Shown here: positions 45,172 to 56,179 of the stretch, piece by piece
How positions within the stretch are numbered: the stretch's first letter is position 1
Layout of the letters: each line of letters opens with the position of its first letter
From: Telopea speciosissima
Taxonomy: Eukaryota > Streptophyta > Magnoliopsida > Proteales > Proteaceae
Length of the DNA: 64,000 bases
Assembly: GCF_018873765.1 (NCBI RefSeq)
Contig: NC_057924.1
Location: 2,666,001 to 2,730,000 of the forward strand
Reading direction: 5' to 3'
The notes under the pieces: generated by a model
Databases searched by the model: none
The model's input: only the letters and a program-made list of their open reading frames with translations
Told to the model about the DNA's origin: nothing
Translations under genes and position numbers: made by a program

Positions 45172-48100
45172 TCATGGTTCCAGCTTTAAGGAAACAACCC
45201 GAGAGTGTCTGTTGCGCTTTGCCGCTTTAATGAAGATTACTGAGAGGCAGGATGGAGCCCACCATGGCCGACGGACCTCTTGCTCCCCTTTCAAGCAAGC
45301 CACTGCAGTTGAAACACTTGGTATTAAGCAGGAGAGTTGAGGTACTATGACATACCAGGGGATGGAATTTCGTCCTTACTTGGTAAAGAACATACAGTGT
45401 ACTTGGATACAAGTATTCTGAAGCCCTACATTTTCTTTTAACTCAGTTTTGTCCAACCTCATACGACAGGTTATCAAGTTTCGATATTAAACCTGTCATC
45501 ATTTGGTGGATGGAAGGATAAAAATTCCCATTGGTTATGATACATTTTCCCAAATAATATAATTCGAAACTCTTTCTCAAAGTAGAAGGTATAATGCACC
45601 AGTGGCTTCATATCTAATGGTCATATGACAGAAAGCAAATCCTAAAACTGACTTTAAACATAAAATATTCCCAATCAAGGGTATTTACCCAATATACCAT
45701 AGGATGGTCTGCTTAGTGGTACAAGCTTTTGTTATCACCATTTGGAAACCACTGAGTGAACAACCAATGGCTGAATGAATACCATGGTTCTCCAGAAACC
45801 AGTGTGTGTGTGTGTGTGTGCGCAGAGAGAGAGAGAGAGAGAGAGAGAGAACCCTTAATGCGTCTAAGCTCTTTGCACAGCGTGATGAAGTCTCCCCATT
45901 TCATGTGGCATCGTCTTATAAACCTGAGAATCTGCTCAGTTGTGAACATGGACAAGCTCTCCAAGTATTCTCCATTGACACCATTATCTTCAAAAACTTG
46001 GCGATAGCTACCAAGATTTATCTCTTCCAACCACAACCCAACATCCTGAAAAACATATTCCCCAATGTTGGGTCATTATATTAATATTTTGGTTGCACTA
46101 TCCTAACAATAAAATTAACATAATGTTAAAATGCGTTGCAATGTTTTAGTGTTGCTACGGTTGCTATAATAGCTTCGAGTTCCGTCAACAAGCTAAACCT
46201 AACTCAGCAGTATCTTTTTCAGTGAGGATAGGTGACGGGCCCCTACCACCTTGCATTCAATACCTCTCTTCTCTATTCAGCCAAGGCTAGCAGTCCAGGT
46301 GGTTGAATGGAATTCAGCCTATTTCCCCATTGACCAGCTCTTCCCACCATCAATCATGCAAGCCTTCAGTTTAAACTTTAACACCCCCTCCTTTTTTTTA
46401 CCTCATATTTGACTCTGAATCACCCAAACCATCTTCATGTCACAAAGCTACCATGTGACCATTATAGTACTTAATATTACCATCGTTGGATATTTGGAGT
46501 TGATATCACAATTCACTCCTATTCAAACTTAAATTTAGATTAAATGCAAGCCAAATCATTTGTTCAAATCATAATACAACCTACACTAGGAAAAGCCCTG
46601 AAAATATAAGGCTGATGTGTAGAAGACTCCCATTAAAATGTAACTATTAGATTAGATATTAGATGAGTGATATGTACATTTCCCTAAAACCAGGATAAGG
46701 AAAAGAAATAAGACAATTATTAAAGTATAACCCTGGGGAGATTTATTGAGGAAATTTATTGAGTAACTCATATAAAAGGAACAGAAAGTCAGGCTTTCTA
46801 TATAGAAGGAAAAAACAAAAAAATCAAATAGAGAATATTTTGGGTCTTGATGCAGGACAAAAGAACAAGGTTGAGCATGACAATCATACGTTAATGCTTA
46901 ATTGAAGAAACAAAAAAAGCCAAGCCCCTGCTTGTTTCTAGGTAAAATTCATGTAAAAGGAAAATACTCAGGAATAATCAGTACACAAAAAGTGGGATTT
47001 TACTTGAAATTTTTCATTTTATGCCTTTAAACTGGAAACAAACGGAGATGAAGAGCGCCCCCCCCCCCCCAAAAAAAAAAAAAAAAAATCCCTATGATGG
47101 TTTGTTAACAACTGGATCTAAACACTATAGACAAATCAGAGCCACCTTCATAGAGTATGGTAGCCAATCAGGGTAGCAGCTCAGCTAAACACAACCTCCA
47201 AATATGCATTCAACATAATTTTAAGTGGCATGAGGGCAGACCTTGGCGCAATGGTAAGGTTGCTCCATTGTGACCAAGCAAGTGGTCACGAGTTTCAGTC
47301 AAGAAACAGCCTCTGTGCGAAAGCGGGGGTAAGGCTGCGTACATTATGACTCTTCCCAGACCCCACAGTGGCAGGAGCCTCGTGCACTGGGAACACCCTG
47401 TTTTATTATTTGAAGTGGCACATCAGGAGGAACTCATCTGACCAAAAATATGGATATTCTGGTGTCCATAAATTCAGTGTATATGCACCCAAGCCTGAAA
47501 CATAAAGTGGTACTGCACTTGCTGGGTTTTAGCAGAATTTTAGGCTTTTATAAACCATATTAACCAGGCAGGGGGCATGTATATATATATTCAGGTGGTT
47601 TCAAGTGTCCTGCATAAAGATAACAAAAAGTAATAAATAATTTGAATTGATAAAAAGTATTATTGCCAATTGGAAGGCTCAGTAGGTTAGGACAGATTTT
47701 TTGTGGGTTTGGGATGAGACTGAAGAAAGTGGAAACGCATTCATTCAGAGACAGCCTGAGCACAGCCAATACAGTAGGGCCAGGTTCAGAAAGACTGAGA
47801 ATTGCAACCCCTACTTGCGATTGTCCAACATCAGGGGAACCTAATGCAGTTAGCTTTCTCTCTCTGTCCCCCTCCCCTCCTCTTTCAGTTAGATGCCAAT
47901 AGACTGTAAATTTGGGGACAGGAGAATACAATATGAGATAAGAGTAATTTGGAACTCTCACTGACAGAAGTTAATGTGACCATAATCAAATCTGTGTCTT
48001 TAAAAAGATACTTCTTAAAAATATGACAAATACATGAATTACTCAGAAATTTTCTAAGGTCATACCTGTAGACCTTTTGTGCCCAACCCCACATCTCAAG

Positions 48101-51100
48101 GAAGTCCACTGCAGTATGCACATTTCCAGTGGACAGAGTGCAGTAGTAGAAAGCTAGTAAAAAGGATATCGCAATACATCTTATGTTTTTCACTTCTTTT
48201 GTAATTTTTCTTTTGGTTTGCCTGTCCATAAAGTTCCATTATCTTCCTAAGTCACTATTATGGAAGACTTTGCGTTGTACTCTCTAATCTCCTTATGGAT
48301 GAACCTTGGAGAAATTTGCTGCAACTTGTTTGCGCTCTTTGAGAAGTTACACATATCAATTTCATTGTTAGTCTACACCTAAGATCAAGAATTATTCTCT
48401 TCCCAACAACAACAACTCAGCCTTATCCCAACTAAATGGGGTCGGTTACAAGGATCCTTTCAAAACAAAGTAGGGAAAACTGATATCCACACAAAGGGAA
48501 ATGAAAGCAAGAGGAATGAAGAAATGAGTTAAGAAAAGTGAGAAATGGGAAATGAAAAAAATGAAGTAAGAGGATAGCCCAGAAAATCAGGAAAATCTCA
48601 GCTACATGGTGTCAACAACATGGATGTTTGCTCTCCAATAGACTCTATCTGAGGTCATACTTGGCGCAAGACCCAAATTATGCATATCATTCTTCACAAC
48701 CTCACCTATGGTCATTTTAGGCCTGCCCCTAGCTCTTTTGGCTTCTTCAATCAGAATCAGATCACTCCTACTTACTGGGTTGTGCCCAGGCCTCCGTTGC
48801 ACATGGCCAAACCACCTTAGATGACATTCTTGGAGCTTGGAGCTGATCGGGGGAACTCCCACATCAGCTCTAATACATTCGTTCCTCACTTTATCCACAC
48901 ATAGCTTCGCTATATGGCACTTCTTAACTGCCAACATTCCTCCCCATACATCATAACAGGTCGGACAACAGTCCTGTAGAACTTTCTTTTAAGCTTTAAA
49001 GGAATGTGTCGGTACACAGTACTCCGGTCGCACCTCTCCATTTCATCCATCCCACTTTAATTCTTTGTGAAACATCATCATCTATGTCACCTTCTTTGTG
49101 TATGATAAACCCCAGATATCTGAAATAGTTACTTGGCGGAATCTCTCTCTCCTCAATTTTCATCATGTCATCATCCATCATAGTGTGATTAAAGTTGTAC
49201 ATCATAAACTCCGTCTTTGATCTACTTATCTTAAAGCCTCTTGTTTTCAAGGTCGATCTCCACATCTCTAACTTAGTGTTAAGCCTTGCTTTTGTCTCAT
49301 CCACCAAAACGATATCATCGGCGAAGAGCATACACCACAGTACCTCGTCTTAGATGTTCTTGGTTAACTCATCCATGATAAGCACAAACAAATAAAACAA
49401 ATAAGAGCTTAGGGCTGATCCTTGATGTAACCTAACCTTAATTGGGAATTCCTTGCTTGGCCTCCGACAAATCTTACACTGGTCACCACACCCTCGTACA
49501 TATCTTTAATTACCTCTACATATCTAGTTGACACCCCTCTCTTTGCAAGCACAAGCGGGATTAAATCTCTAGGGACTCTATCATAGTCTTTCTCTAAGTC
49601 AATAAAGACTATATGGAGATCCTTCTTGCTAGCTCCTCTCTTTCCCATTTGATTTATTGTTCTTTTTCATTTCTATTGAGCTTGCATGAAAGAAAAGTTA
49701 AAGTAGAATAAAACTCAACCGAGCAAGTACCATAACCACTCTCAATGTTAGGTTATTGTACATCAGAAATTAATTCCACCATTTTCGAGACATGAGTTCC
49801 TCGGTGGATCTACTGGACACCGCAATGCGCCCAGCATAAACTTTATGGAAGGCAACTATCTTGGGTATTGAGACCGGATTTTGTTTATTTTATTTTCTCA
49901 ACTGGGATAATTTTATTATTTTGGGTTTAATACGGTTCTGGAGTTGAGTTTGAATATAGTCAATTTCGTTTATTTCTTATGGTTACCAATTTTAATCCTT
50001 CTATTAGTTTCTGTTGCCACAATTTTGTTTCTAAGAGTTGAAATGATGTCTGACATTCTTTTGCTCGACTAAAATCTTTCCCAAGAAGTACAGATTACCT
50101 GAAAAACAAACAAAGGAAACTCTCTTTTATCAAACCCAAGAGATGCATTTGACCACGACCTCCTTTTTCCCAACGACCACCTCGCACTTACCCGACCAAA
50201 ATGAAAGGAAGGAAACACATACTCTATGAAAGGTCACCTTTGCCTAGACTCCCAACACCCATGAAACAATTTTGTTTCCCTCAAGTAAAGTCTGCTCACC
50301 CATCACTAGAATGAGAGAGAGTATTCCAATGAGCTGAGTTCCCGGAACAAGGTGAATTTACCCCTTGGAACAAAGGAATTGAGTGATTATTCCAAACTCT
50401 AGGTACTGAACTTACGTGTTCCCTTGCTATATGAATTTCAAGTCAAAAGTGAGACTTTCCACATCTTAAATCTTGAGTTTCCTCTAGTATGTATCTTCAA
50501 ACTCTTCCATTGACCGTCCATATAAAGGTGTTAAGAGATTCAAAGAAAAGCCAATATTTTGCGCCTCAATACTAACCCATTTAGCATGATTTTGGAATTA
50601 TTAAAATGTTATCCAATTAAGCTTGTCACCAGATTTGGATCTCGTGAACCAAAGTTAATGATGAAAATTTATGCTTTAAACACAGGTAAAGAATCAATGT
50701 TTGACAAAAACTCTAATTTTCCGGGATTAGAAGTCCAAGTCTCCAAGATATAGACCCTATGAAAGAAATGGCCATCCAATTCCATATGCATCCATGTTAT
50801 CCAAATAAATAAATAACTGAATGGAAGAGGGGGAGGGGATTTTGGGTAGGTTCTTAGCCCCACAAGTGTGCAGTCATGCATGATCTAATAAATCCATACA
50901 TTGAGGTCCAAGCCAATAAACGAGTGGTTTCATTGTATGGACATTGGATAGAATCCCAACTGTCCATGACATACAAATCCACGAGCGAACACTATTTTCC
51001 TTTAATATTACTTGTGATAGATTCTTTGAGACCTCTTCTTGGATTCCTAGGTTGATTTTTTGGAAATTTATCATTTTCTCTAGGTAAAATTTTTCAGAAC

Positions 51101-52384
51101 GGCCTTATCAAGATAGCCCAAATATCTACCATGTGGCAGATTGGATGGGCCGCAATTTTTTGGAAAGATAGACTGTAAGGTCCCCTGCTCACATGTAAAA
51201 TTTCAGCCCAAAAAAAGTTTGCTAAAGGATTATGGGAGAGTGCACAATAGTGGTCGGAGTAGCATAGGTGTGCATGGACATATATGAGGTGCATGCCAAT
51301 AAACAGGAGGGTATTTGATTGAATCATGCTCTATGTTTTGAGACATGGCTAATCCAGACCATGCACCAGCTATCCGAACAGTCATAATTGCCACATCATC
51401 ATTCCACATGGCACAATGGGGATGGGCTGCTTTGATAATAAGTTTTTCTGTTTATTTTTTTGTTGTTAGTATATTTATTAACATTTCTGCTATTTCTTAT
51501 GCTGTGACTTGGATTTATTCAACCAAAGATTGGCATTTCAATTACTATTCTTACAATCTCACCCATGAGTCATTAATTATCTTAACTGTCCAAAAAGATA
51601 GTTGAGTGGCAATAATTTGACAGGAAGCTAACATGTATCGAATGCATAGCCTCATCCCTACTGAAAAACGAGAACCCCAACCAAATCCATCAAAGATGCA
51701 GCAATTTTCTCCATTTACTCACTCAAAAATACAATAAATTTCTCCATTTCAATGGTTAGATTAATCAGGGGAAGCAAATTAGGCCAAATTTCCCTCCTTG
51801 ATGGTTACTGAAGTACAGACTTTACAGGTTTTCCACAAAAAGACTACAGTAGATGATATCCATAACTAAAAATCCGAAGAGACATAGCGACCGACACCAA
51901 ACAGAGCATTCATATCAACAGAGGGTGCTATGACTTCAACTTTACGCACTTTATGATAATCTAGATCATAGTTAAATATCAAAAAAAGCAGATGATTTAC
52001 TGAAAGAAGCTGATAACTTGAGATCTCCCAATTTCATAATCGATCCTTATGACCGACTTTTATGATTAGTTTGAACAGCAAAGTGAATGGTTAAAGAAGA
52101 TCTGCTTACACTCTAATGTTCCGCATCCGACTCAACCAGTTAAAAAAAAAAAAGAGACATGATGATCATACCTCAACAGTCCATATGAAGAAGTCCAGAG
52201 GCTCCGGTGGCCGCCCTTTATTCATTTCTCGAATCGACAGTCAATAACCTATAAAGATTTGGTGAAATTGCTTTTCTTTATCAGAAATCAGCTCTAAAAG
52301 AACAAAGATCAATTAGAAAAATTGAAAAAGAAAATCAATTTATATACCGTCTGATAACTTCTTAACTGAGAAAATTCTCTGCAT
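45172..52384 (-). CDS. Small SAM-domain protein, 138 aa, four exons
   Basis: Exons on the minus strand: 52384-52348, 52227-52172, 46045-45853 and 45302-45172 (stop TGA); all GT-AG and in phase. The protein starts MQRIFSVKKLSDEMNKGRPP, continues PLDFFIWTVE, then a sterile alpha motif domain encoded by one exon (DVGLWLEEINLGSYRQVFED to CKELRRIK), then VACLKGEQEVRRPWWAPSCL and a basic tail ending VVSLKLEP. SAM domains bind other proteins, RNA or themselves; no catalytic activity is expected. It resembles a highly conserved small plant SAM protein of unknown role that I recall from other angiosperms. The first exon is only 37 nt, and the second intron (46046-52171) is 6.1 kb, filled with retroelements. 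The frame is intact, so I consider it functional. Confidence 0.88.
45804..45850. repeat. (TG)n(AG)n microsatellite at a splice donor
   Basis: TG repeats then AG repeats. On the minus strand the CT run begins within a few bases of the donor of the SAM-domain exon (GTTCTCTCTC). Confidence 0.9.
47231..47407 (+). mobile_element. Au-type SINE with target duplication
   Basis: A tRNA-like head has an A box (TGGCGCAATGGTAAGG) and a B box (GGTCACGAGTTTCAGTC). The body has the typical Au words AAGGCTGCGTACATTATGAC, CCCAGACCCCACAGTGG and GAGCCTCGTGCACTGGG, and a T-rich 3' end. Flanks ATTTTAAGTGGCA (47218-47230) and ATTTGAAGTGGCA (47408-47420) match at 12 of 13 positions. Same strand would oppose the SAM gene. 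Confidence 0.88.
48403..49660 (-). mobile_element. RTE-type LINE, truncated and broken
   Basis: Minus-strand frames give reverse transcriptase pieces: VFIDLEKDYDRVPRDLI at 49409-49648, the catalytic LFADDIVLVDETKARLN at 48996-49331, and the downstream HLRWFGHVQRRP and RARGRPKMTIGEVVKND at 48602-48937, separated by frameshifts and stops. The 3' end carries the RTE-like tail GACCCCATTTAGTTGGGATA then AGGCTGAG and a short (TTG)n. Endonuclease and 5' end are missing. Confidence 0.88.
51105..51310. repeat. Member of a dispersed unclassified repeat
   Basis: Shares the order AAATATCTACCA-GTGGCA, GGATGGG, AATTTT-TG, CACATGTAAAATTTCAGCCCAAA with stretches at about 42770-42900 and 55430-55575. No termini were identified. 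Confidence 0.5.
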
Positions 52385-52560
52385 TTGAGATGGGTCCTCC
52401 ACAGAGACTAAGGGGAAGAACTAAAGAAGAGAAGACAAGAGAAGTGAAGTGATGGGAAGTCTCCACAGGGCTTCTTGCTCTTTGTGTACTCTTCTACTCT
52501 CTCTCTCTTCTCTAATGGAGGGAGACGGAGGGTCCACCGCTTATATTTTTTAGGATCATG
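52385..52560 (-). promoter_or_regulatory. Promoter and 5' leader of the SAM-domain gene
   Basis: A TATA-like AAAAATATAA lies at 52541-52550 on the minus strand, about 160 bp before the start codon. It is followed by a GA/CT-rich leader (GAGAAGAGAGAGAGAGTAGA) free of ATG until the start at 52384 as far as I can read, apart from composition-driven near matches. Confidence 0.55.
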
Positions 52561-54415
52561 GAGGTGGGTTTTGCCAGCTTCAAGAGTTCCAGTATTTAGC
52601 GGAATTTGGGGCATCAACTACTGTTAAATATCTGTGAAGGATTATTATTATTATGAAATAAATTATTTTTTATCTCTACCCACTCTTTTATTAGTGCGGT
52701 TCGGTTCGGTTTGATTCGATTATATTTAATTGGTTTGATTTTGATTTGGTTCAAAGTATGAAATATATAAATTAGATGGAAAAGAACATTACCTAGGCTT
52801 CGCAAAATGACCAATGCACCCCCATGAAAAGACGAAAATCCATTACGAGAAAACTAGAAAGTGTATATAGAATGCCATGATTAACATGTTTTTTTAATGG
52901 ATTTAGTATATATAATCAGTTCAATAGCATACCGGTTTTAATCGATTTAAAATTAGCCGTGTAATGATTCAAAACCAAACAATTTGTTTAATTAATGATA
53001 TTCTATTTTAAAACCAAAACGAATCAATTATTGAACGATTTATCGGTTCCAATTTAAACGGTTCGATTCAGTTTTTGATTTGCAATTGACACTCTAGCAA
53101 TAGCAGTTTTACTTCATTACTTGTTATCTTTTGGTTCATCCAAACCCCCTCTGAAGGTTGGTTTGTGTTATAGATATCTAACAATACCAATTCAAATCAG
53201 AATCAGTCAAGGTTGATCTCAATTCTAGTCAATCTGGCTTGGCCAATTCCCTTGCAAAACCTTGATCATAATTGGATCGAATCGATTTCGGTCAATTCCG
53301 CTCGATATTATCAGAATTGGATCAGAATCGATTGGACCCGATCTGACTGTGGAAAACCTTTATTTACATTATTTTCTTTGTTTCTTATTAAAAAATAGTA
53401 ACTTCAAAATTATTATTTTTTTGGGTACAAGACTCAAAATGGACCAGACAGGAGAACAAATAAGGGCCAAGAGAGCCACTATTATTAACCTACTAATACC
53501 TACTACCATTACTAATCGAGTGTGGGTGTGGGTGTGGGTGCGGATGCGGGTGTGATGGTCGGAGTCAAATCTCTCAACGCCCTGGACTTAGACCAAGCTC
53601 ATTCGATGGTCATCGCCACCGCGCCAAAGGCGCTTCCCCAATGACTTAGAATTAAGAGTATAAAGCAAATCAGTTTACAAAACAGCAAGTTAGATCATCT
53701 CCAGCCTTCCTTCCCAAGATGCCAATGTGGGGGAATCTTCCACGCTGTACCAACAGTGGCGGGGAGTATAATCCATATGGGCCTTGCATGGTTAAGGTAA
53801 AAAAGGAAAATTAATATAAAAAAAACCCATGTGAGAGAGTGACAGTACACTGATGTCATGGGAAATTTTTTTGGCAACAACACCTCCTACGCCCTCTTAG
53901 ATGAGGCAATGAAATGACCACTCTGTCCCTCCTCTTGGATGTCGGTGCGCACACTCCCATTGGCCCCCGCATTAGTGTAAGGATCACACAGCTTATCAAC
54001 AAACTCCTTCCCATAATACATTATTGGAGAGGGTTTCCCACTCTCCCAATGTGGGGAAGGAATCTCTGTATGCTAAAGCTATACCAATAGATGTCTTGAA
54101 AAAGGAATCATTCTTATGAGGCCTATATATTTAGAGTAGGAGAGAGAAAATATTGAAACAAAAAAATATATGAGAGAAAAATTGCACTCTGACAACATGG
54201 CAGTTTTTCTCATAACTTGTCAGCATTAGGCCTTGTGCTTTATAAAAGCTCCATTGCTTCAGAATAATTTTTGTCTAACGCTGGATTTATCAAAAGATTT
54301 TTTTTTTACAATCTTTAGAGTTGTTAATTTTTATGCGTATTTTTCGAATATACATGTGAAATGACTAAATTGTATCTTCATTGAAAGAAAAAAATATATA
54401 TGTTAAGTGGATAAA
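52561..54415. other. Intergenic, repeat-derived
   Basis: 52690-53095 is full of CGGTTCGGTTCGG and TTGGTTTGATT words and ends ATTGACACTCTA, like an eroded hAT end. 53160-53345 has GAATCGATT/AATTGGATC degenerate repeats. A (GGGTGT)n run lies at 53520-53550. No gene signal. Confidence 0.5.
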
Positions 54416-54680
54416 AATATTAGATCACTTCTGTTTCTCTTTTTTTTTTTTATAAGAAGTGAACTTATTTATTGAAGCGTGAGAAATGCGAGATATCTGA
54501 GTTACAAGCATCAGATAACCAAGGAGTGGAAGGATGCCAACTTGTCTCATACGCACAAGACAAGGCTTTCCGAGCTAAGGAGTCAGCTACGCTGTTAATC
54601 TCCCTGGAAATGTGGTTAAAAGAAACCGAGGTAAAATAAGAGGATGCCATATGAAGGATGCCCTAATATAAGATCACTTC
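54416..54680 (-). mobile_element. Extremely 5'-truncated L1-type LINE
   Basis: Only the last part of the RNase H domain remains (FNHISREINSVADSLARKAL on the minus strand, 54465-54650), followed by a poly(A) seen as the T run at 54440-54452. The 16-bp flanks 54416-54431 and 54665-54680 (AATATTAGATCACTTC and AATATAAGATCACTTC) differ at one position and form the target duplication. Confidence 0.85.
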
Positions 54681-55570
54681 AATTTCATCAACTTCGATTA
54701 CAACAAAGATTTCCCTTCACTTCTACAAAACTAGCCAGCCTTACATGTGATATTATAAATGGAATTTTTTATTGACACCCCTTGAGGTGTCAAATATTCC
54801 ATTAGTTATTATCAGGTTGCATTAATTTTAATGCAACCACACGATTTTTGTGGTGCATATGCCTCATCCCTCAATTGATCTTTTATGGTTTTGTGTTGTA
54901 TTTAATGAGAATGGTTCAGGTTCTCGTACGCCAGGAGGCACACAGATGGAATCCACTCACTCTCTTGGATTCCATATGTGCGCCTCCAGGAGTATGAGAA
55001 TGGTTTTTCGTACTAGAACCTGATCCAGCCTCATATTTGGTGAGAACTGGTGTAGATTAATCTCTGTAGTCCACATCATATATTGGTTTAGGGCGTGGGT
55101 TGGGTTAAACTTCTTTTAGGAGACGAAGGCATTTCTTGCATAAATGAGTAATATAAATGGACTATGTGATAGATGATCCAGACCCATTAATTTCTCAAAA
55201 TTCTAATCCCATTGGGATGGAAGAAGTTGCTCAAATATACAAAAATGTAAGTTTATATTTTATATATAATAATTAAATGATCATTGTAATTGATTAAGAA
55301 TAAAAAATAAAAATAATTTCACTATTTTTAGTATGCCAGAAAATAATGCTTCACAGTTAAAAAAGGACATACCAAGAGCACGGGGTTCCAAAATGAATGA
55401 TTAAATATTATAGAATGACACGCCTTTATAATCTTATCAAGACAATCCAAATATCTACCACGTGATAATTTCAATGGGACCCAAAATTTGTGAAAAAATT
55501 GACTCCAACATCTTCTACTTGCATGTAAAATTTAAACCCAAATAAAATTTATAATGTGATAAAATAGATG
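54681..55570. other. Intergenic with a foldback element and repeat copy
   Basis: Contains the hairpin at 54911-55030, a short inverted TTGACACC/GGTGTCAA pair at 54772-54795, and a dispersed repeat copy at 55430-55575. No gene signal. Confidence 0.5.
54911..55030. mobile_element. Foldback MITE
   Basis: TTCTCGTACGCCAGGAGGCA then CAGATGGAATCCA is the inverse of TGGATTCCATATGTGCGCCT then CCAGGAGTATGAGAA, with a 10-bp loop; an outer GGTTCAGGTTCT / AGAACCTGATCC pair extends the stem. Confidence 0.8.
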
Positions 55571-55577
55571 TTTAATC

Positions 55578-55690
55578 AGGTCCAAGCACGTTGATCAAGT
55601 GCTCACTTGCTGAACGCTTGGTCACGGGTTCAAGTCTTGGAAATAGTTTCTTTGGAAACAAGGTTAAGGCTGCGTACGTCTGACCTGGGG
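55578..55690 (+). mobile_element. Au-like SINE fragment
   Basis: A B-box-like GGTCACGGGTTCAAGTC is followed by AAATAGTTTCTTTGGAAACA and AAGGTTAAGGCTGCGTACGT, the same order as the SINE at 47231. The 3' body is lost or replaced after ACCTGGGGAAGG. Confidence 0.6.
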
Positions 55691-55904
55691 AAGGGGGAGA
55701 GAGAGTTGCAAGAATGTTCTTACTATCAGGTTTACAGTCAAAGAAATGGAATCTAAAAGAGTATTTTGAAAAATACCAAAACCTAAGAAGGCATTTGTAA
55801 ACCCAAAGGAGAATTAAATTATTCCATTTCTTTGGCTCCAAGCCTTGGTGGCATGAACATTCTTGCAATTTGGATAGCAACAAAAAAATTTTCAGGAGAA
55901 AGGG

Positions 55905-56095
55905 GATCACCCTTGGCCTGGTGTTAAGATCTCAACTATTAACACGGAGATCTAAGATTGAATCCCACATGATGTGGTGTGCCCGGTGTGATGGATGATG
56001 TGGCAATGATCATTAAAAACATGGGGAAAAAAGTACATGTTGTCATCAAGGTTTTAGGAATCCCTCCCTCTAAAAAAAATATGGAGAATAATTTG
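55905..56095 (+). mobile_element. Possible tRNA-derived SINE
   Basis: GGCCTGGTGTTAAGATCTC and AGATCTAAGATTGAATCCCA look like A and B boxes, and the 3' end is A-rich. Family unknown, no target duplication seen. Confidence 0.3.
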
Positions 56096-56179
56096 CGTTG
56101 AAACCAACCAAATTTCATTCTCAATTCAATCATATACGCTATCATTGATTGCCAACTCTAATTGAATTAAAACATGTCA

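Larger units (their letters stand above)
46046..52171. other. 6.1-kb intron of the SAM-domain gene
   Basis: Contains an Au-like SINE (47231-47407), an RTE-type LINE fragment (48403-49660) and a dispersed repeat copy (51105-51310). The remaining DNA is AT-rich without coding signal; C and A runs lie at 47057-47088. Confidence 0.75.

Noticed and set aside
48070..48112. Possible extra exon of the SAM-domain gene (VDFLEMWGWAQKVYR on the minus strand, with AG and GT at its edges)
   Set aside because: Its length of 43 nt and its phase do not fit between the exons at 52172 and 46045, which join in phase 0 without it.
51345..51605. 86-codon hydrophobic open frame
   Set aside because: AT-driven composition, no domain, inside a transposon-rich intron.
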